DNA of 64,000 nucleotides from Geobacter sp. (GCA_003574895.1 PJFB01000010.1:119667-183666); one strand, 5' to 3'. Numbered from the stretch's first letter, positions 18,591-28,163 are shown. The notes: generated by a model from the sequence alone, not told the origin. A program made the numbers and translations.

Positions 18591-19667
18591 CTACCTCATT
18601 TTCAGGGTTGAGATCGCCACCAGCGCCAGGATGATGGTGATGATCCAGAATCTGACGATAATCTTTGGTTCGGCCACCCCCTTCAATTCGAAGTGATGGT
18701 GGATTGGTGCCATGCGGAAGATGCGTTTGCCTCGGTATTTGTAGGAGCCTACCTGAAAGATGACCGACAGTGCCTCGACCACGAACACGCCACCTACGAT
18801 GACCAGCAGGATCTCCTGCTTGGTCAGCACGGCAATGGTTCCCAGGGTGCCGCCCAGCGAAAGTGAGCCGACATCACCCATGAATACCTCTGCCGGGTAG
18901 GAATTGTACCAGAGAAATCCCAGGCCGGCCCCGACCATGGCGCCGCACATTACTGCCAGTTCCCCGGCCCCGGGGACCCGTGGGATCTGCAGGTAGGCCG
19001 ATAGGGTGGCATGGCCGGCGACATAGGCGAAGAGCATATAGGTTGCGGCGTTGATCACGACTGGTCCGATGGCCAGACCGTCCAGGCCGTCGGTCAGGTT
19101 GACGGCGTTGCTGGCCCCTACGATCACCAGGGTCACGAACGGTATGAACCAGATCCAGAGGTCGGGGTGAAAATTTTTGAAAAACGGGAAATACAGCTCT
19201 TCGTTGAAGCCTGGTTTAAAAAACAGGAACAACGCCACGGCACCGGCCAATAGCACCTGCCAGAACATCTTCTGGCGGGCAGAGAGCCCCTTCGGGTTTT
19301 TTTCCACGACCTTCTTGTAATCATCCACAAAGCCGATCACGCCGTAGCCGATGGTGATAAAGAGCGCGATCCAGATGTACTGGTTGGAGAGATCGGCCCA
19401 CAGCAGGGTAGGTATGATGATGGCCGACAGGATCATGACTCCGCCCATGGTCGGTGTACCCTGCTTCTGGAGATGTGATTCTGGCCCGTCGGTGCGGATG
19501 ACCTGGCGGGCCTGCAGGCTCTCCAGCTTGCGGATGATCCATGGCCCCAGGATGAAACAGACGATCAGGGCTGTGATCATGGCATAGATGGTGCGAAACG
19601 TCAGATAGCGGAAGATGTTGAATAGTTTGACGTTGGCAGCCAGCGGATAAAAGATGTTATAAAGCAT
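18591..19667 (-). CDS. mraY: Phospho-N-acetylmuramoyl-pentapeptide transferase MraY
   Basis: 358 residues, about ten membrane helices. Signature motifs: [11 protein letters not shown], the catalytic [12 protein letters not shown], and [10 protein letters not shown] near the end. It makes lipid I from UDP-MurNAc-pentapeptide and undecaprenyl phosphate. It lies between murF and murD; the 101-bp gap to murF holds a small GGGCAA/TTGCCC hairpin and no gene. Confidence 0.97.
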   Translation of the reverse strand: MLYNIFYPLAANVKLFNIFRYLTFRTIYAMITALIVCFILGPWIIRKLESLQARQVIRTDGPESHLQKQGTPTMGGVMILSAIIIPTLLWADLSNQYIWIALFITIGYGVIGFVDDYKKVVEKNPKGLSARQKMFWQVLLAGAVALFLFFKPGFNEELYFPFFKNFHPDLWIWFIPFVTLVIVGASNAVNLTDGLDGLAIGPVVINAATYMLFAYVAGHATLSAYLQIPRVPGAGELAVMCGAMVGAGLGFLWYNSYPAEVFMGDVGSLSLGGTLGTIAVLTKQEILLVIVGGVFVVEALSVIFQVGSYKYRGKRIFRMAPIHHHFELKGVAEPKIIVRFWIITIILALVAISTLKMR

Positions 19668-19768
19668 TCACGTTTCCCCGATTAATGTATGGGCAACCCC
19701 AGGTGCTTGCCCTTGATGCCGTCTTCACCGGCAATGCGTTCAAACAGGGCAGCCAAGCAGGGCCTACC

Positions 19769-21154
19769 CTACGAAATCTTCCCCCGGATTCCTTCCGCAA
19801 CTTTTTCCATGCGCATACCGCGCGACCCTTTTACCAGCACGAAATCACCCTCTTTGGCCAGCTTAAGGATGTCGCTGGCGATGTCCTGTTGGGAATCGAT
19901 CCGGATGATCGCTGTATGAGGCATTCCCGCCGACAGTGCCCCTTCTGCCGTATGGGCCGTCAGTTTCCCGCACAGATAGAGCCGGTCCGCCACCTTGGCG
20001 GCCAGAATGCCGAGCTGGCGGTGCAGCGCCTCCTCGTTGCCGCCCAGTTCCAGCATGTCCCCCAGGGCAACAAAGGCCTGTTTGCCACCCTTCAGTTCGC
20101 CAAGGGTGGTCAAGGCGGCCTCCATGGAGGCAGGGTTGGCGTTGTAGCTGTCGTCGATCAGCACCAACCCTCTCGCCTGCTCCAGTCGGAAACGTTTGTC
20201 GTAAGGGCGGAATGCCTCCAACCCGCTACGGATGGTATCCAGGCCGAGCCCTATGGCGTGTGCCGCAGCCGCGGCCGCCAGGGCATTGTAAATGTTGTGG
20301 CGGCCATAGGCCTGCAGATGAACCTGTGTGTCCCCATTCGGCAGATGCAGGTCGAAACATTGGCCGGCAATGCCTTTGGACTCGATCCTTCGGGCACTGA
20401 CATCAGCTTTGTCTGTCCCGAATGCCAGACGCCTTGTCCCGGCAGGTGACGGCAGCCCGGCTATGAGCGGGTCATCCGCATTGTACACCGCCCATCCATT
20501 GGAGGGAAGCCGCAGCAACAGCTCACCCTTGGCTTGTGCCACATTTTCCACGCTGAGCATGCTTTCCAGGTGTGCCGGAAAGGCATTGAGCACCAAGCCC
20601 ACTTGGGGAGAGGCGATCTTGGCCAGGCGGTCGATCTCGCCCGGTTCGCTCATGCCCATCTCCAGAACCGCCCAATGGTGATCCTTTTTCAGCCTGAACA
20701 GCATCAGCGGCAGGCCGATCAGATTGTTGAGATTGCCTTCGGTTTTCAGTCCCGGCCCGGTCTGCTCCAATATGGAGGCCAGCATCTCCTTGGTGGTTGT
20801 TTTTCCGTTGCTGCCGGTCACGCCGATCACGGGGATGGCGAACCGGTCCCGATGGAACGCAGCCAGATTGCCCAGGGCCTGCAAGGTGTCGGAAACCGCA
20901 ATGATGGACACGCCGGGGGGGGACATGTCTGCGTGGGCCGCCAGCCAGGCCTCATCAGCCAGAGCGACCCCGATCCCGTTGGCAATGACTTTTGCGATAA
21001 AATCGTGGCCGTCAAAACGCTCACCCTTGAGCGGCACGAACAGCTGGCCCGGTGCCACGGAACGGGAGTCTGTGGATACGCCCGTGACCCGGCCGGTGTC
21101 CTGACCGATTACCCTGCCGCCGGTGGCAATGGCTATCTCCGCAATCGTGAACAT
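19769..21154 (-). CDS. murF: UDP-MurNAc-tripeptide--D-alanyl-D-alanine ligase MurF
   Basis: About 461 residues. It begins MFTIAEIAIATGG, has the ATP loop GSNGKTTTKEM near residue 115, and LIDDSYNANPASMEAAL, a MurF hallmark. It adds D-Ala-D-Ala supplied by Ddl. The start at 21154 comes 1 bp after the murE stop (TAGT-ATG). An open frame extends 30 codons upstream, but family length and sequence favour 21154. No good ribosome site is present, so it probably relies on coupling with murE. Confidence 0.96.
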   Translation of the reverse strand: MFTIAEIAIATGGRVIGQDTGRVTGVSTDSRSVAPGQLFVPLKGERFDGHDFIAKVIANGIGVALADEAWLAAHADMSPPGVSIIAVSDTLQALGNLAAFHRDRFAIPVIGVTGSNGKTTTKEMLASILEQTGPGLKTEGNLNNLIGLPLMLFRLKKDHHWAVLEMGMSEPGEIDRLAKIASPQVGLVLNAFPAHLESMLSVENVAQAKGELLLRLPSNGWAVYNADDPLIAGLPSPAGTRRLAFGTDKADVSARRIESKGIAGQCFDLHLPNGDTQVHLQAYGRHNIYNALAAAAAAHAIGLGLDTIRSGLEAFRPYDKRFRLEQARGLVLIDDSYNANPASMEAALTTLGELKGGKQAFVALGDMLELGGNEEALHRQLGILAAKVADRLYLCGKLTAHTAEGALSAGMPHTAIIRIDSQQDIASDILKLAKEGDFVLVKGSRGMRMEKVAEGIRGKIS

Positions 21155-21155
21155 A

Positions 21156-22751
21156 CTAGTGGGCCAGCCTTCCAAAGGCGGCAGCCGCTTCTTCGCGGTC
21201 GTCGAAGTGATGTTTGGTGTGGCCGATGATCTGGTAATCCTCATGTCCTTTGCCGGCCAACAGGACTATGTCGCCCTGCTTGGCCAGACTGATGGCCAGA
21301 CCGATGGCCTCGCGGCGGTTCTCCAGCATTACGAAACCCTTGTCGGTAAAGCCGTTTTTGAGGTCATCCGGAGCATATTCCCTGACCCCGACCTCACCAA
21401 GGTCCTCGGTCTGGGGGGGAGGAAATATACGGCCTTGACCGTCTCCCGTCAAGGGGAAGGTGGCAGATATAATGCCTGCCCTGATCTGCTCCAGAATTCG
21501 GAACGGATCTTCAGTCCTGGGGTTGTCAGAAGTAACGATGGCCAGGTCGCTCATGCCGGCCGCGATCCTGCCCATGATTGGCCGCTTGCCGGGGTCCCGG
21601 TCGCCGCCGCAGCCGAATACGGTGATAATGCGTCCAGTTGCCAGCTCCTTCAGTGTGGCCAGGACATTCTCCAGGGCATCACCGGTGTGGGCGTAATCCA
21701 CAAGCACGGTTATGCCGCTGCTGTTCTCCACCCGTTCCAGCCGGCCAGGAACAACGGCGTGCCCTTCGATGCCGGACTTGATGGCGGTGAGCGGCAGGTC
21801 AAGGGCTATGCCGGCCGCAACTGCAGCCAGGATATTGGAAAGGTTGAAACGACCCAGCAAGGCGGATTTTATGGCGATTTCACCCTTGGGAGTGACAAGT
21901 GTGGCCGAGGTGCCGTCTACGGATGAGCGGACATTCACTGCCCGGACATCCCCCTGGTGGCGTACGCCGTAGGTAATCACCGGACAGGCGGCATGTTCTG
22001 CAATGATGGCGCCGTAGTCGTCGTCCATATTTACTGCCGCACGGCGTTGCGGCTTGCCGGACGTGGGGCGCAGCAACTGGGAAAAGAGGCGCATCTTGGA
22101 TTCCAGGTAGTTTTCCATGGTGCCGTGGTAATCCAGGTGATCGCGGGTCAAGTTGCTGAAGATACCCACATCGAAATGGCAGCCATCCACCCTTTTTTGC
22201 TCCAGGGAGTGGGAGGATACCTCCATCACGAACGCCATGGCGCCGGCATCGGCCAACTGCCGGAGCGCGGCCTGCAGTTCGGTGGATTCCGGGGTGGTGT
22301 GGGAAGCGGCAATGGTTGTGGAGCCGAAGCGGTAGCTGATGGTGCCAAGCACCGCCGCCGGTAGCCCGGCTGCCGCAAGAATGGCCTCGATCAGGTAGGT
22401 GGTGGTGGTCTTACCATTGGTGCCGGTGATGCCTATCAGCGGCCGGGTGGCTGTTGGATCGCCGTAAAACAGGGCAGCCATGCGCGCCATGGCCGAGCGT
22501 GAGTCCGGCACTTTCACCCAGGGTACGCCAAGCGGTTTGAAATCGGCATCTTCGAGCACCACTGCACAGGCGCCGGCTTCGGTTGCTGCGCCAATGAAGC
22601 GGTGACCGTCAACGGCAGCGCCGCGCAGGGCAAAGAAGAGCGTACCGGGCCGTACCTGACGCGAATCGCAGGTAAGAGCGGCTATCTCTGTCGTGCCATC
22701 GCCGTGGAGTTCAATGCCGGTGAGCGGGCCAAGTAGTTGTGCGAGTTTCAT
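21156..22751 (-). CDS. murE: UDP-MurNAc-dipeptide--meso-diaminopimelate ligase MurE
   Basis: 531 residues from the ATG at 22751 (MKLAQLLG), preceded by GGAGAGAG. ATP loop [14 protein letters not shown] near residue 113. The DNPR motif near residue 410 (TSDNPRTEDP) marks the enzymes that add meso-diaminopimelate rather than lysine, so the peptidoglycan is of the usual Gram-negative A1-gamma type. Confidence 0.96.
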   Translation of the reverse strand: MKLAQLLGPLTGIELHGDGTTEIAALTCDSRQVRPGTLFFALRGAAVDGHRFIGAATEAGACAVVLEDADFKPLGVPWVKVPDSRSAMARMAALFYGDPTATRPLIGITGTNGKTTTTYLIEAILAAAGLPAAVLGTISYRFGSTTIAASHTTPESTELQAALRQLADAGAMAFVMEVSSHSLEQKRVDGCHFDVGIFSNLTRDHLDYHGTMENYLESKMRLFSQLLRPTSGKPQRRAAVNMDDDYGAIIAEHAACPVITYGVRHQGDVRAVNVRSSVDGTSATLVTPKGEIAIKSALLGRFNLSNILAAVAAGIALDLPLTAIKSGIEGHAVVPGRLERVENSSGITVLVDYAHTGDALENVLATLKELATGRIITVFGCGGDRDPGKRPIMGRIAAGMSDLAIVTSDNPRTEDPFRILEQIRAGIISATFPLTGDGQGRIFPPPQTEDLGEVGVREYAPDDLKNGFTDKGFVMLENRREAIGLAISLAKQGDIVLLAGKGHEDYQIIGHTKHHFDDREEAAAAFGRLAH

Positions 22752-22803
22752 GCTCTCTCCTGAAAAAGACACAACCTGCCGCTAACCAGGCAGGTTGTGA
22801 AAG

Positions 22804-24780
22804 TCATGCGGAAGGGGTGAACTTGATCCAGACCTCGTCGGTTCCCCTGATTTTCTGTCCGGGCGGCGGATTCTGCTCCATGGCCCGGCCACTGCCCATC
22901 AACCTGATATTGAGGCTGCGCTTCTCCATCACCTGCAACACCCGCCGCATGCTCATGCCCTGGAAGTTTGGCATGACCTCGCCTTCAGCCATGCTGTCCA
23001 GCGAGGCGCCTTCTTCAGACATTTCGTCCTGCGGGGGAGGTACGGCTTGTTTGGCTTCGACCACCTTGGGGGTCTTGCTGATTTCTCCCTGGGGCGGGAT
23101 CTTCAGATAACAGAGCGTCTTAAGGGCAATCTCCCGAAAGGCCGGCGCCGCGACCACGCCTCCATAGGGGCTGGTTTTGGGCTCGTCTATCACCACGAAA
23201 ATGGTCAGCTTGGGCTTGTCGGCCGGGATGAATCCTATGAAAGATGCGGTGCGTTTGGTGGCGGAGTAACCGTGGGTAACCGGATCGGCCTTCTGGGCGG
23301 TACCGGTTTTGCCGGCCACCAAATAGCCTTCCACGGCAGCGTTGAGGCCGGTGCCACCATTGGTGGTGACACTCTCCATCATCTTGGTCACCTTTCTGGC
23401 TGTGTCCTCACTTATTACGCGCCGCATTACCTGGGGGTCGAATTTCTGGACCTCCTGTCCTTTGTCGTCCACGATGCGCTCGACTATGTACGGCTTCATC
23501 AATATGCCGCCGTTGGCTACGGTTGAAATTGCGGTTGCCAATTGAATGGCCGAAGCTGAGACCCCCTGGCCGAAAGAGATGGTAGCCAGATCAACCCCGT
23601 ACCAGCGACGTTTGTCGCGCAAATTGCCTGGTGATTCACCGGGCAGGTCGATTCCGGTCCGTTCGCCAAAGCCGAAACTCCGCAAATAACGGAACAGGCG
23701 CTCATCCCCCAGCCTGGAGCCGATCTTGGCAGCGCCGATATTGCTGGAATATTTGAGGATGTCCGCAACGGAGAGGCTGGAGTAGCTGTGGGTGTCGTGA
23801 ATGGTGCGGTCAGCGATTGTATAGCGGCCGTTTTCGCAGTTGAAGACATCGGTCGGTTTGACGATTTTTTCTTCCAGGGCGGCAGAGATCAGAAAGACCT
23901 TGAAGGTTGAGCCCGGCTCGAAGCTGTCGGCCACAACACGATTGCGCAGCAGGGACTGCGCATAGTGGGAAAAGGAGTTGGGATTGAAGGATGGATAGTT
24001 GGCCATGGCCAGCACCTTGCCGGTATTCGGCTCCATCACCAGGGCCATTCCGTTCTTGGCGCCGCTTTCCGTGACCGCCTTGGCCAGTTCTTTCTCGGCG
24101 ATGTACTGGATGTTCTTGTCCAGGGTAAGGATAATATTTTTGCCCGGCTCTGATTTTTTTACCAAGGCGTCGTCAATGGCGATGTTGCGCCCCAGCGCAT
24201 CCCGTTCGGTCACCAGGTAACCGGTGTTGCCCAGGATGACGGAATCGTATTTGAGCTCAATGCCTTCCAGGCCGTTGGGGTCGAGCCCTGTGAAGCCCAC
24301 GACATTTGCCGCCACCTCCACATTGGGATAAAAACGCTTTGATTCCGGGGAAAAGCCGATGCCGTGCAGTTTCAGGTTCTTGATGCGGGCGGCTAGGTCC
24401 GGCGCCAGTCGTCTTTCGAGCCAGACGAAGTTCCTGTTGGTGGAAAACTTGTGGAGGATATCCCGTTTGGATATGCCCAGAAACGGGGCCAGGACCTGTG
24501 CGGTGCCGTTAATATCCTGGATGTTGCGCGGCTCGGCGTAGCAAGAGTCCATCTCCAGCGAGACAGCCAGTGGTGTGCCGTTGCGATCCATGATGGCGCC
24601 CCTTGCGGGAGTCAGGGGTATGATACGCTGGTGCTGTTTTTCAGCCTTCTTGATCATCTCCTCATGCTGGAGAATCTGTAGATAGAAAGCGCGTCCGACA
24701 ACGCCCAGGAATAACAGGCCGAAAAGTGTCCCGATCATGACGATCCGGACACGGGCCCATTTTTCCCGCTCATCCTTCAT
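22804..24780 (-). CDS. ftsI: Division-specific penicillin-binding protein FtsI (PBP3) with a C-terminal PASTA domain
   Basis: 658 residues. One N-terminal membrane helix, PBP dimerisation domain (LTPARGAIMDRNGTPLAVSL), and transpeptidase domain with STFK near residue 292, SSN near 346 and KTGTAQ near 489. The last 60 residues (MPNFQGMSMRRVLQVMEKRSL and PPPGQ) form a PASTA domain. It cross-links septal peptidoglycan with FtsW. Its ATG overlaps the ftsL stop (ATGA). The PASTA domain on a Gram-negative FtsI is absent in E. coli but, from memory, common in deltaproteobacteria. Confidence 0.95.
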   Translation of the reverse strand: MKDEREKWARVRIVMIGTLFGLLFLGVVGRAFYLQILQHEEMIKKAEKQHQRIIPLTPARGAIMDRNGTPLAVSLEMDSCYAEPRNIQDINGTAQVLAPFLGISKRDILHKFSTNRNFVWLERRLAPDLAARIKNLKLHGIGFSPESKRFYPNVEVAANVVGFTGLDPNGLEGIELKYDSVILGNTGYLVTERDALGRNIAIDDALVKKSEPGKNIILTLDKNIQYIAEKELAKAVTESGAKNGMALVMEPNTGKVLAMANYPSFNPNSFSHYAQSLLRNRVVADSFEPGSTFKVFLISAALEEKIVKPTDVFNCENGRYTIADRTIHDTHSYSSLSVADILKYSSNIGAAKIGSRLGDERLFRYLRSFGFGERTGIDLPGESPGNLRDKRRWYGVDLATISFGQGVSASAIQLATAISTVANGGILMKPYIVERIVDDKGQEVQKFDPQVMRRVISEDTARKVTKMMESVTTNGGTGLNAAVEGYLVAGKTGTAQKADPVTHGYSATKRTASFIGFIPADKPKLTIFVVIDEPKTSPYGGVVAAPAFREIALKTLCYLKIPPQGEISKTPKVVEAKQAVPPPQDEMSEEGASLDSMAEGEVMPNFQGMSMRRVLQVMEKRSLNIRLMGSGRAMEQNPPPGQKIRGTDEVWIKFTPSA

Positions 24781-25118
24781 TTGACGAGAACTACCTGTTG
24801 CTCGGTAGGCAACGCCATGTCCAATTCGTCCTTGGCAATCATTTCGATACGTGCCGGTGCCTTCAGAGAGGCAATTTCCAGTTTAAGCCGCTTCTGTTCC
24901 TCCTCGGCATCTTTCATCTGGCGAGTGGCTTCCGATATCCGCAGGTTGAGATCGATCAGATTGCAGCGCGACCAGACATGGAATACCGAGACAACGGTGA
25001 ACAGGATCATGCAGATCATGAGGTATTTGAAAATATCGATTCTGTGGGGCTCCGCCTCCACCCCACCAAATGGGCGCGGAGCAACGACTTTGCCGTAATC
25101 CGTCCTTGCCTGTGCCAT
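24777..25118 (-). CDS. ftsL: Cell division protein FtsL
   Basis: 113 residues: cytoplasmic tail, one membrane helix (about 30-50), then a leucine-zipper coiled coil (LRISEATRQMKDAEEEQKRLKLEIASLKAP) ending in an LGM-like segment. It bridges FtsQ and FtsW/FtsI. GGAGG lies just before the ATG; its end overlaps ftsI. The assignment rests on topology and position because FtsL sequences are poorly conserved. Confidence 0.85.
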   Translation of the reverse strand: MAQARTDYGKVVAPRPFGGVEAEPHRIDIFKYLMICMILFTVVSVFHVWSRCNLIDLNLRISEATRQMKDAEEEQKRLKLEIASLKAPARIEMIAKDELDMALPTEQQVVLVK

Positions 25119-25130
25119 GACTATCCTCCT

Positions 25131-26072
25131 TTACAATTTTTCTACCGCCCGCAGTTTTGCGCTGCGAGCCCGTGGGTTCATGCTGATTTCTGCGTCTGTC
25201 GCCATGACCGGTTTTCCTGTCAGAACTCTCACCCGCGGCTGCTTGCCGCAGACGCATACCGGGATGTTGCGCGGACAGGTGCATCCGGTGGCATACTCGC
25301 GGAAGATGTGTTTGACAATGCGGTCCTCCAGCGAGTGAAACGATATGACCACGCCCCGGCCGCCCGGCGCCAGGCGGTCGATGGCGTCTCTCAGCCCATT
25401 TTCGAGGCTTTCCAGCTCGTGGTTGACGGCAATCCGCAGTCCCTGGAACGTGCGGGTAGCCGGGTGGAGCCGCTCTTCCCACTTTGCCTTGGGGATGGCC
25501 CCTTTGATGACATCAACCAGTTGCAGCGTGCTGGTGATCGGTGATTCCGAGCGGGCTTTGACGATGAAGGCCGCAACCCGTCTGGCCCACCGTTCTTCGC
25601 CGTACTCCTTGATGATCCGTTCCAGGTCCTGCTCCGGCAGGCTGTTCACCAGGTCTGCCGCAGTTTCCCCCTGGCTGCTGTCCATGCGCATATCCAGCGG
25701 TGCATCCTGCTGGAAGCTGAACCCGCGTCCCGCGCTGTCCAGTTGGTGTGACGATACCCCCAGGTCGAGGATGAAGCCATCAAGCGCCGTAATCTCAAGC
25801 GCCTCAAGGTGTTGCGCCAGGGCGGAAAAATTGCCGTGGACCAGCATGACATTGCTGCCGTATCCGGACAACCGCTCTCCGGCTGCCCGTAATGCTTCCT
25901 GATCCTGATCAATGCCGATCAGGGTGCCGTTGCCGGGGGTGCAGAGTTCCGCGATCAGGCTTGCGTGACCGCCGCCACCCAGGGTGCCGTCCAGATAGAT
26001 GCCGCCCGCTTTTGGAGCAAGAAAGCTGATGACCTCATCGGGTAACACCGACATATGGCGGAATTCGGACAC
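25131..26072 (-). CDS. rsmH: 16S rRNA (cytosine-1402-N4)-methyltransferase RsmH
   Basis: 313 residues. N-terminal [18 protein letters not shown]-binding [23 protein letters not shown] and a C-terminal [15 protein letters not shown], all typical. It methylates C1402 in the P site of 16S rRNA. The GTG start at 26072 touches the mraZ stop (TGAGTG) and follows GGGG by 6 nt; an internal ATG six codons later is less likely because the family motif begins before it. Confidence 0.96.
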   Translation of the reverse strand: MSEFRHMSVLPDEVISFLAPKAGGIYLDGTLGGGGHASLIAELCTPGNGTLIGIDQDQEALRAAGERLSGYGSNVMLVHGNFSALAQHLEALEITALDGFILDLGVSSHQLDSAGRGFSFQQDAPLDMRMDSSQGETAADLVNSLPEQDLERIIKEYGEERWARRVAAFIVKARSESPITSTLQLVDVIKGAIPKAKWEERLHPATRTFQGLRIAVNHELESLENGLRDAIDRLAPGGRGVVISFHSLEDRIVKHIFREYATGCTCPRNIPVCVCGKQPRVRVLTGKPVMATDAEISMNPRARSAKLRAVEKL

Positions 26073-26552
26073 TCAGATCCCCAGAGCGGCCAGCGCTTCT
26101 GATTCCTGCGGGAAGTTCTTCTCATCCTGGGCATTGATCCTGCCGTAGCCTTCCTTGCTCCAGACATCGAAACGTTTGCCCATGCCGACAAACCAGATAT
26201 CCCGCTCCAGACTGGCGTGGACACGAAGCGCGGGGGGGATCAACACCCGCCCGAGCTTATCCGAGCAGCATTCGACTGCCGGAGCCAGTACCTGGCGTTT
26301 GATGCTGTTGAGCTGGACCGATGTGAAACCGCCGTCATTGGCCAGGATTTTTTTTTCGAGTTCGCGCCATTCACTGAGTGGATAGAAGGAGAGGCCTCGG
26401 CCATAGGTACCGTCGCCGAAATCAACCGGGGTGGCCTTGGTGATGACAAAACGCTCGTCGCCAAAGAGATCTGCCAATGTTTCCCGGAACTTGGCCGGAA
26501 TACTGGTCCTTCCCTTGCCGTCGATTGTGCTTAAGTTCTCCCCCCCGAACAT
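26073..26552 (-). CDS. mraZ: Transcriptional regulator MraZ
   Basis: 159 residues with two AbrB/SpoVT-like half-domains ([17 protein letters not shown] and [17 protein letters not shown]). MraZ binds repeats upstream of its own gene and represses the dcw cluster. I start it at the ATG at 26552, after AAGGGG; an in-frame GTG at 26576 lies inside the operator. It is the first gene of the cluster, 3' of a strong promoter and a four-repeat operator. Confidence 0.95.
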   Translation of the reverse strand: MFGGENLSTIDGKGRTSIPAKFRETLADLFGDERFVITKATPVDFGDGTYGRGLSFYPLSEWRELEKKILANDGGFTSVQLNSIKRQVLAPAVECCSDKLGRVLIPPALRVHASLERDIWFVGMGKRFDVWSKEGYGRINAQDEKNFPQESEALAALGI

Positions 26553-26562
26553 GGCGCCCCTT

Positions 26563-26598
26563 CCATCAATTTCCACTTAATTCCACTTTTTACCACTT
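26563..26598 (-). promoter_or_regulatory. MraZ operator: four 10-bp-spaced repeats
   Basis: On the minus strand AAGTGG occurs three times, starting exactly every 10 bp (plus-strand CCACTT at 26593, 26583 and 26573), followed by a fourth, degenerate TGATGG (26563-26568). This is the known style of MraZ box: short GTGG/TGGG repeats in phase with the DNA helix. The array lies just downstream of the -10 box, about +1 to +40, and its last repeat abuts the mraZ ribosome site, so MraZ could block both transcription and translation start. Confidence 0.8.
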
Positions 26599-26606
26599 TG
26601 CTAAAA

Positions 26607-26635
26607 AATATAGCGGTGGCCAAGGGGGGTGTCAA
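26607..26635 (-). promoter_or_regulatory. Sigma-70 promoter of the dcw cluster
   Basis: Minus strand: TTGACA (26630-26635), exactly 17 bp, TATATT (26607-26612). The -35 is perfect and the -10 matches in 5 of 6. The predicted start is near 26600, immediately before the MraZ repeats. Confidence 0.8.
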
Positions 26636-26664
26636 GACAAAACATGTATTTGCCAATGAGTTTC

Positions 26665-26700
26665 ACAAAAAAACCTCCCCCGTTTCCGGGGGAGGTTTTG
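26665..26700 (-). terminator. Rho-independent terminator upstream of the dcw promoter
   Basis: AACCTCCCCC pairs with GGGGGAGGTT around a short loop; on the minus strand the stem is followed by a T-run (plus-strand A-tract at 26667-26673). It ends the operon that contains the 114-residue gene and insulates the dcw promoter. Confidence 0.85.
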
Positions 26701-26721
26701 GCAAGCGAGGGGCAGCTCAGC

Positions 26722-27066
26722 CTATTTTTTTCGTCGATCCAGCAGTGAAACCACTTTTGAATTACCGTTGGTCGCCCGTTGGCGTTCCAGCTGTTCCTTC
26801 TGCTCCTGCTCCTGGCGGAGACGTTCCTCCACAAGGGGCGAGACAACCGGGTCCATGCGGATAGGGGTCCCTCCCATGGTGAACTCCGCGCCTTCTAGCT
26901 GAAATTCATCCAGGATCCAGGTAAAAACCTGCAGGGGGAAGGTAAAGACCAGCAGGCGCACCTGCCACCAGCCCGGCTTGATATCAGGGTTTATCTCTTC
27001 TATGCGGGCATAAAAGCCCGGCTTGTTGTCCACATTGACGAGAACAACTTCGTTGACGCTATACAT
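26722..27066 (-). CDS. Conserved hypothetical protein, 114 residues
   Basis: It starts MYSVNEVVLVNVDNKPGFYARIEEI, followed by a compact beta-rich region (GWWQVRLLVFTFPLQVFTWILDEFQL) that resembles small RNA-binding or SH3-like folds, then a charged, glutamine-rich helix and a basic tail (LLDRRKK). No family is recognised. GAGGA lies 6 nt before the ATG. It is the last gene before the terminator, downstream of rnpB and the cysteine-rich gene. Confidence 0.7.
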   Translation of the reverse strand: MYSVNEVVLVNVDNKPGFYARIEEINPDIKPGWWQVRLLVFTFPLQVFTWILDEFQLEGAEFTMGGTPIRMDPVVSPLVEERLRQEQEQKEQLERQRATNGNSKVVSLLDRRKK

Positions 27067-27138
27067 GGTGCATCCTCGCGGTATTGAATTTGGTCACACC
27101 TGCTGACAGATTTGTTTCTGTGGAATGTTCCGCCCCGA

Positions 27139-27645
27139 TCAGCTGCCGATGCTGAGCAGAAGCGCCCGGTCAAGGCGTTGGCCCACAACCTGTCCCGCAT
27201 CGGCAATGGCTCTGCGCAGCATTCGTTCACATGCGTAGAGTTCGGTGAGCTCGGCTGGAGTCATCCGGTCTTCGATCAGCCCACAATTGAAAACTACGCA
27301 GGTCATCGGCCTGAACCCAGGCGCCATGAGGCAACCTGCTTCCCCTGCATAAGGGCAGGCCGGGCTTGCCGCGAAGTTCGGCACGACCGGTTCGACGGCT
27401 GCTTTGCGATAGGCCAGCAGATCCAGCAGGCTGAAGTGATATTTGCCGTTAAGGCAGCACTGGCCGCCGCAGGAGCGGCAGATAGAGGCGCTGTCTGCCG
27501 AGATGGTCCGTTCGAGCAACTCCTCCTTGAGCCGCATGATCCTGTCGATCAGCGCATCAAGCTCGGCCCTGGTCCCGACTGCCAGATCCGCATACAACCT
27601 GCTGGCAGCCGCGACAGCATTCGCCCATGTTGTTTGGTCATCCAT
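27139..27645 (-). CDS. Cysteine-rich YkgJ-like putative metal-chelating protein
   Basis: 168 residues. A helical N-terminus precedes a cysteine cluster: CRSCGGQCC (near residue 56), CPYAGEAGC (near 97) and CVVFNC (near 115). CxxCxxxCC followed by spaced cysteines is the pattern of the YkgJ/UPF0153 family, thought to bind zinc or an Fe-S cluster. The exact role is unknown. AAGG lies 5 nt before the ATG. It is the first protein gene after rnpB on the same strand. Confidence 0.55.
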   Translation of the reverse strand: MDDQTTWANAVAAASRLYADLAVGTRAELDALIDRIMRLKEELLERTISADSASICRSCGGQCCLNGKYHFSLLDLLAYRKAAVEPVVPNFAASPACPYAGEAGCLMAPGFRPMTCVVFNCGLIEDRMTPAELTELYACERMLRRAIADAGQVVGQRLDRALLLSIGS

Positions 27646-27663
27646 GTTAACCTTGAAAAAATT

Positions 27664-28033
27664 GGCTGAAGCAGTCCGTAAGCCGGGTTCTGTTTCCGGC
27701 TCGGGTTACCCCTAGCCGGACGATGGCCATTCATCTGGGACTGCCGTTACCGACAGCCTCGAGCGACCAACCCGGAGGCACGGGCGGGACACCCTTAACG
27801 CCTCCCTATTAGGTCTTGCTCCTGACGGGGTTTACCTGGCATCCGCCGTCACCGACGGACCCGGTGAGCTCTTACCTCACCCTTTCACCCTTACCTGCCT
27901 AGACAGGCGGACTTCTCTCTGTGGCACTGTCCCTGGGGTCGCCCCCGCTGGACGTTATCCAGCGTCATTCCCTGTGGAGCCCGGACTTTCCTCCCTTCCG
28001 AAAGGAAGAGCGGCCATCTGTCCTGCTTCAGCC
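27664..28033 (-). ncRNA. rnpB: RNase P RNA, bacterial type A
   Basis: The conserved 5' segment GGAAAGTCCGGGCTCC and the 3' segment ACAGAACCCGGCTTAC are both present on the minus strand, as are AGAGCTCACCGG, GGTAAACCCC and GAGCAAGACC. The ends were set by the P1 helix: GGCTGAAGCAG at the 5' end (28023-28033) pairs perfectly with CTGCTTCAGCC at the 3' end (27664-27674). Length about 370 nt, normal for type A. It removes 5' leaders from tRNA precursors. No clear promoter is seen directly upstream; that space is filled by a palindromic repeat. Confidence 0.95.
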
Positions 28034-28040
28034 AAACCCG

Positions 28041-28163
28041 TTCGGCTGCCCATAAGGTCCATCTGCGGCGTTGCGCTTATCTTCGTCGCTGCGACGCAGC
28101 GCTGCTGCGCCTCATTCCTTAGATTGCGCGCGCCTTGCACCTGGAGCCTTCTGCTGTGCCGAA
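28041..28163. repeat. 123-bp palindromic repeat element, copy 1
   Basis: The element begins TTCGGC and ends GCCGAA; its outer 25 bases are imperfect inverted repeats. The centre has a second hairpin, CGCAG-cgctg-CTGCG. A second copy of 124 bp lies at 51305-51428 in the same orientation, with the same core (CCATCTGC, GCGTT, GCTGC, CGCCTCATTCCT, CTTGCA, CTGGAGC). Copy 1 fills the space between the zinc-ribbon gene stop (28168) and the 5' end of rnpB (28033). Confidence 0.75.
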
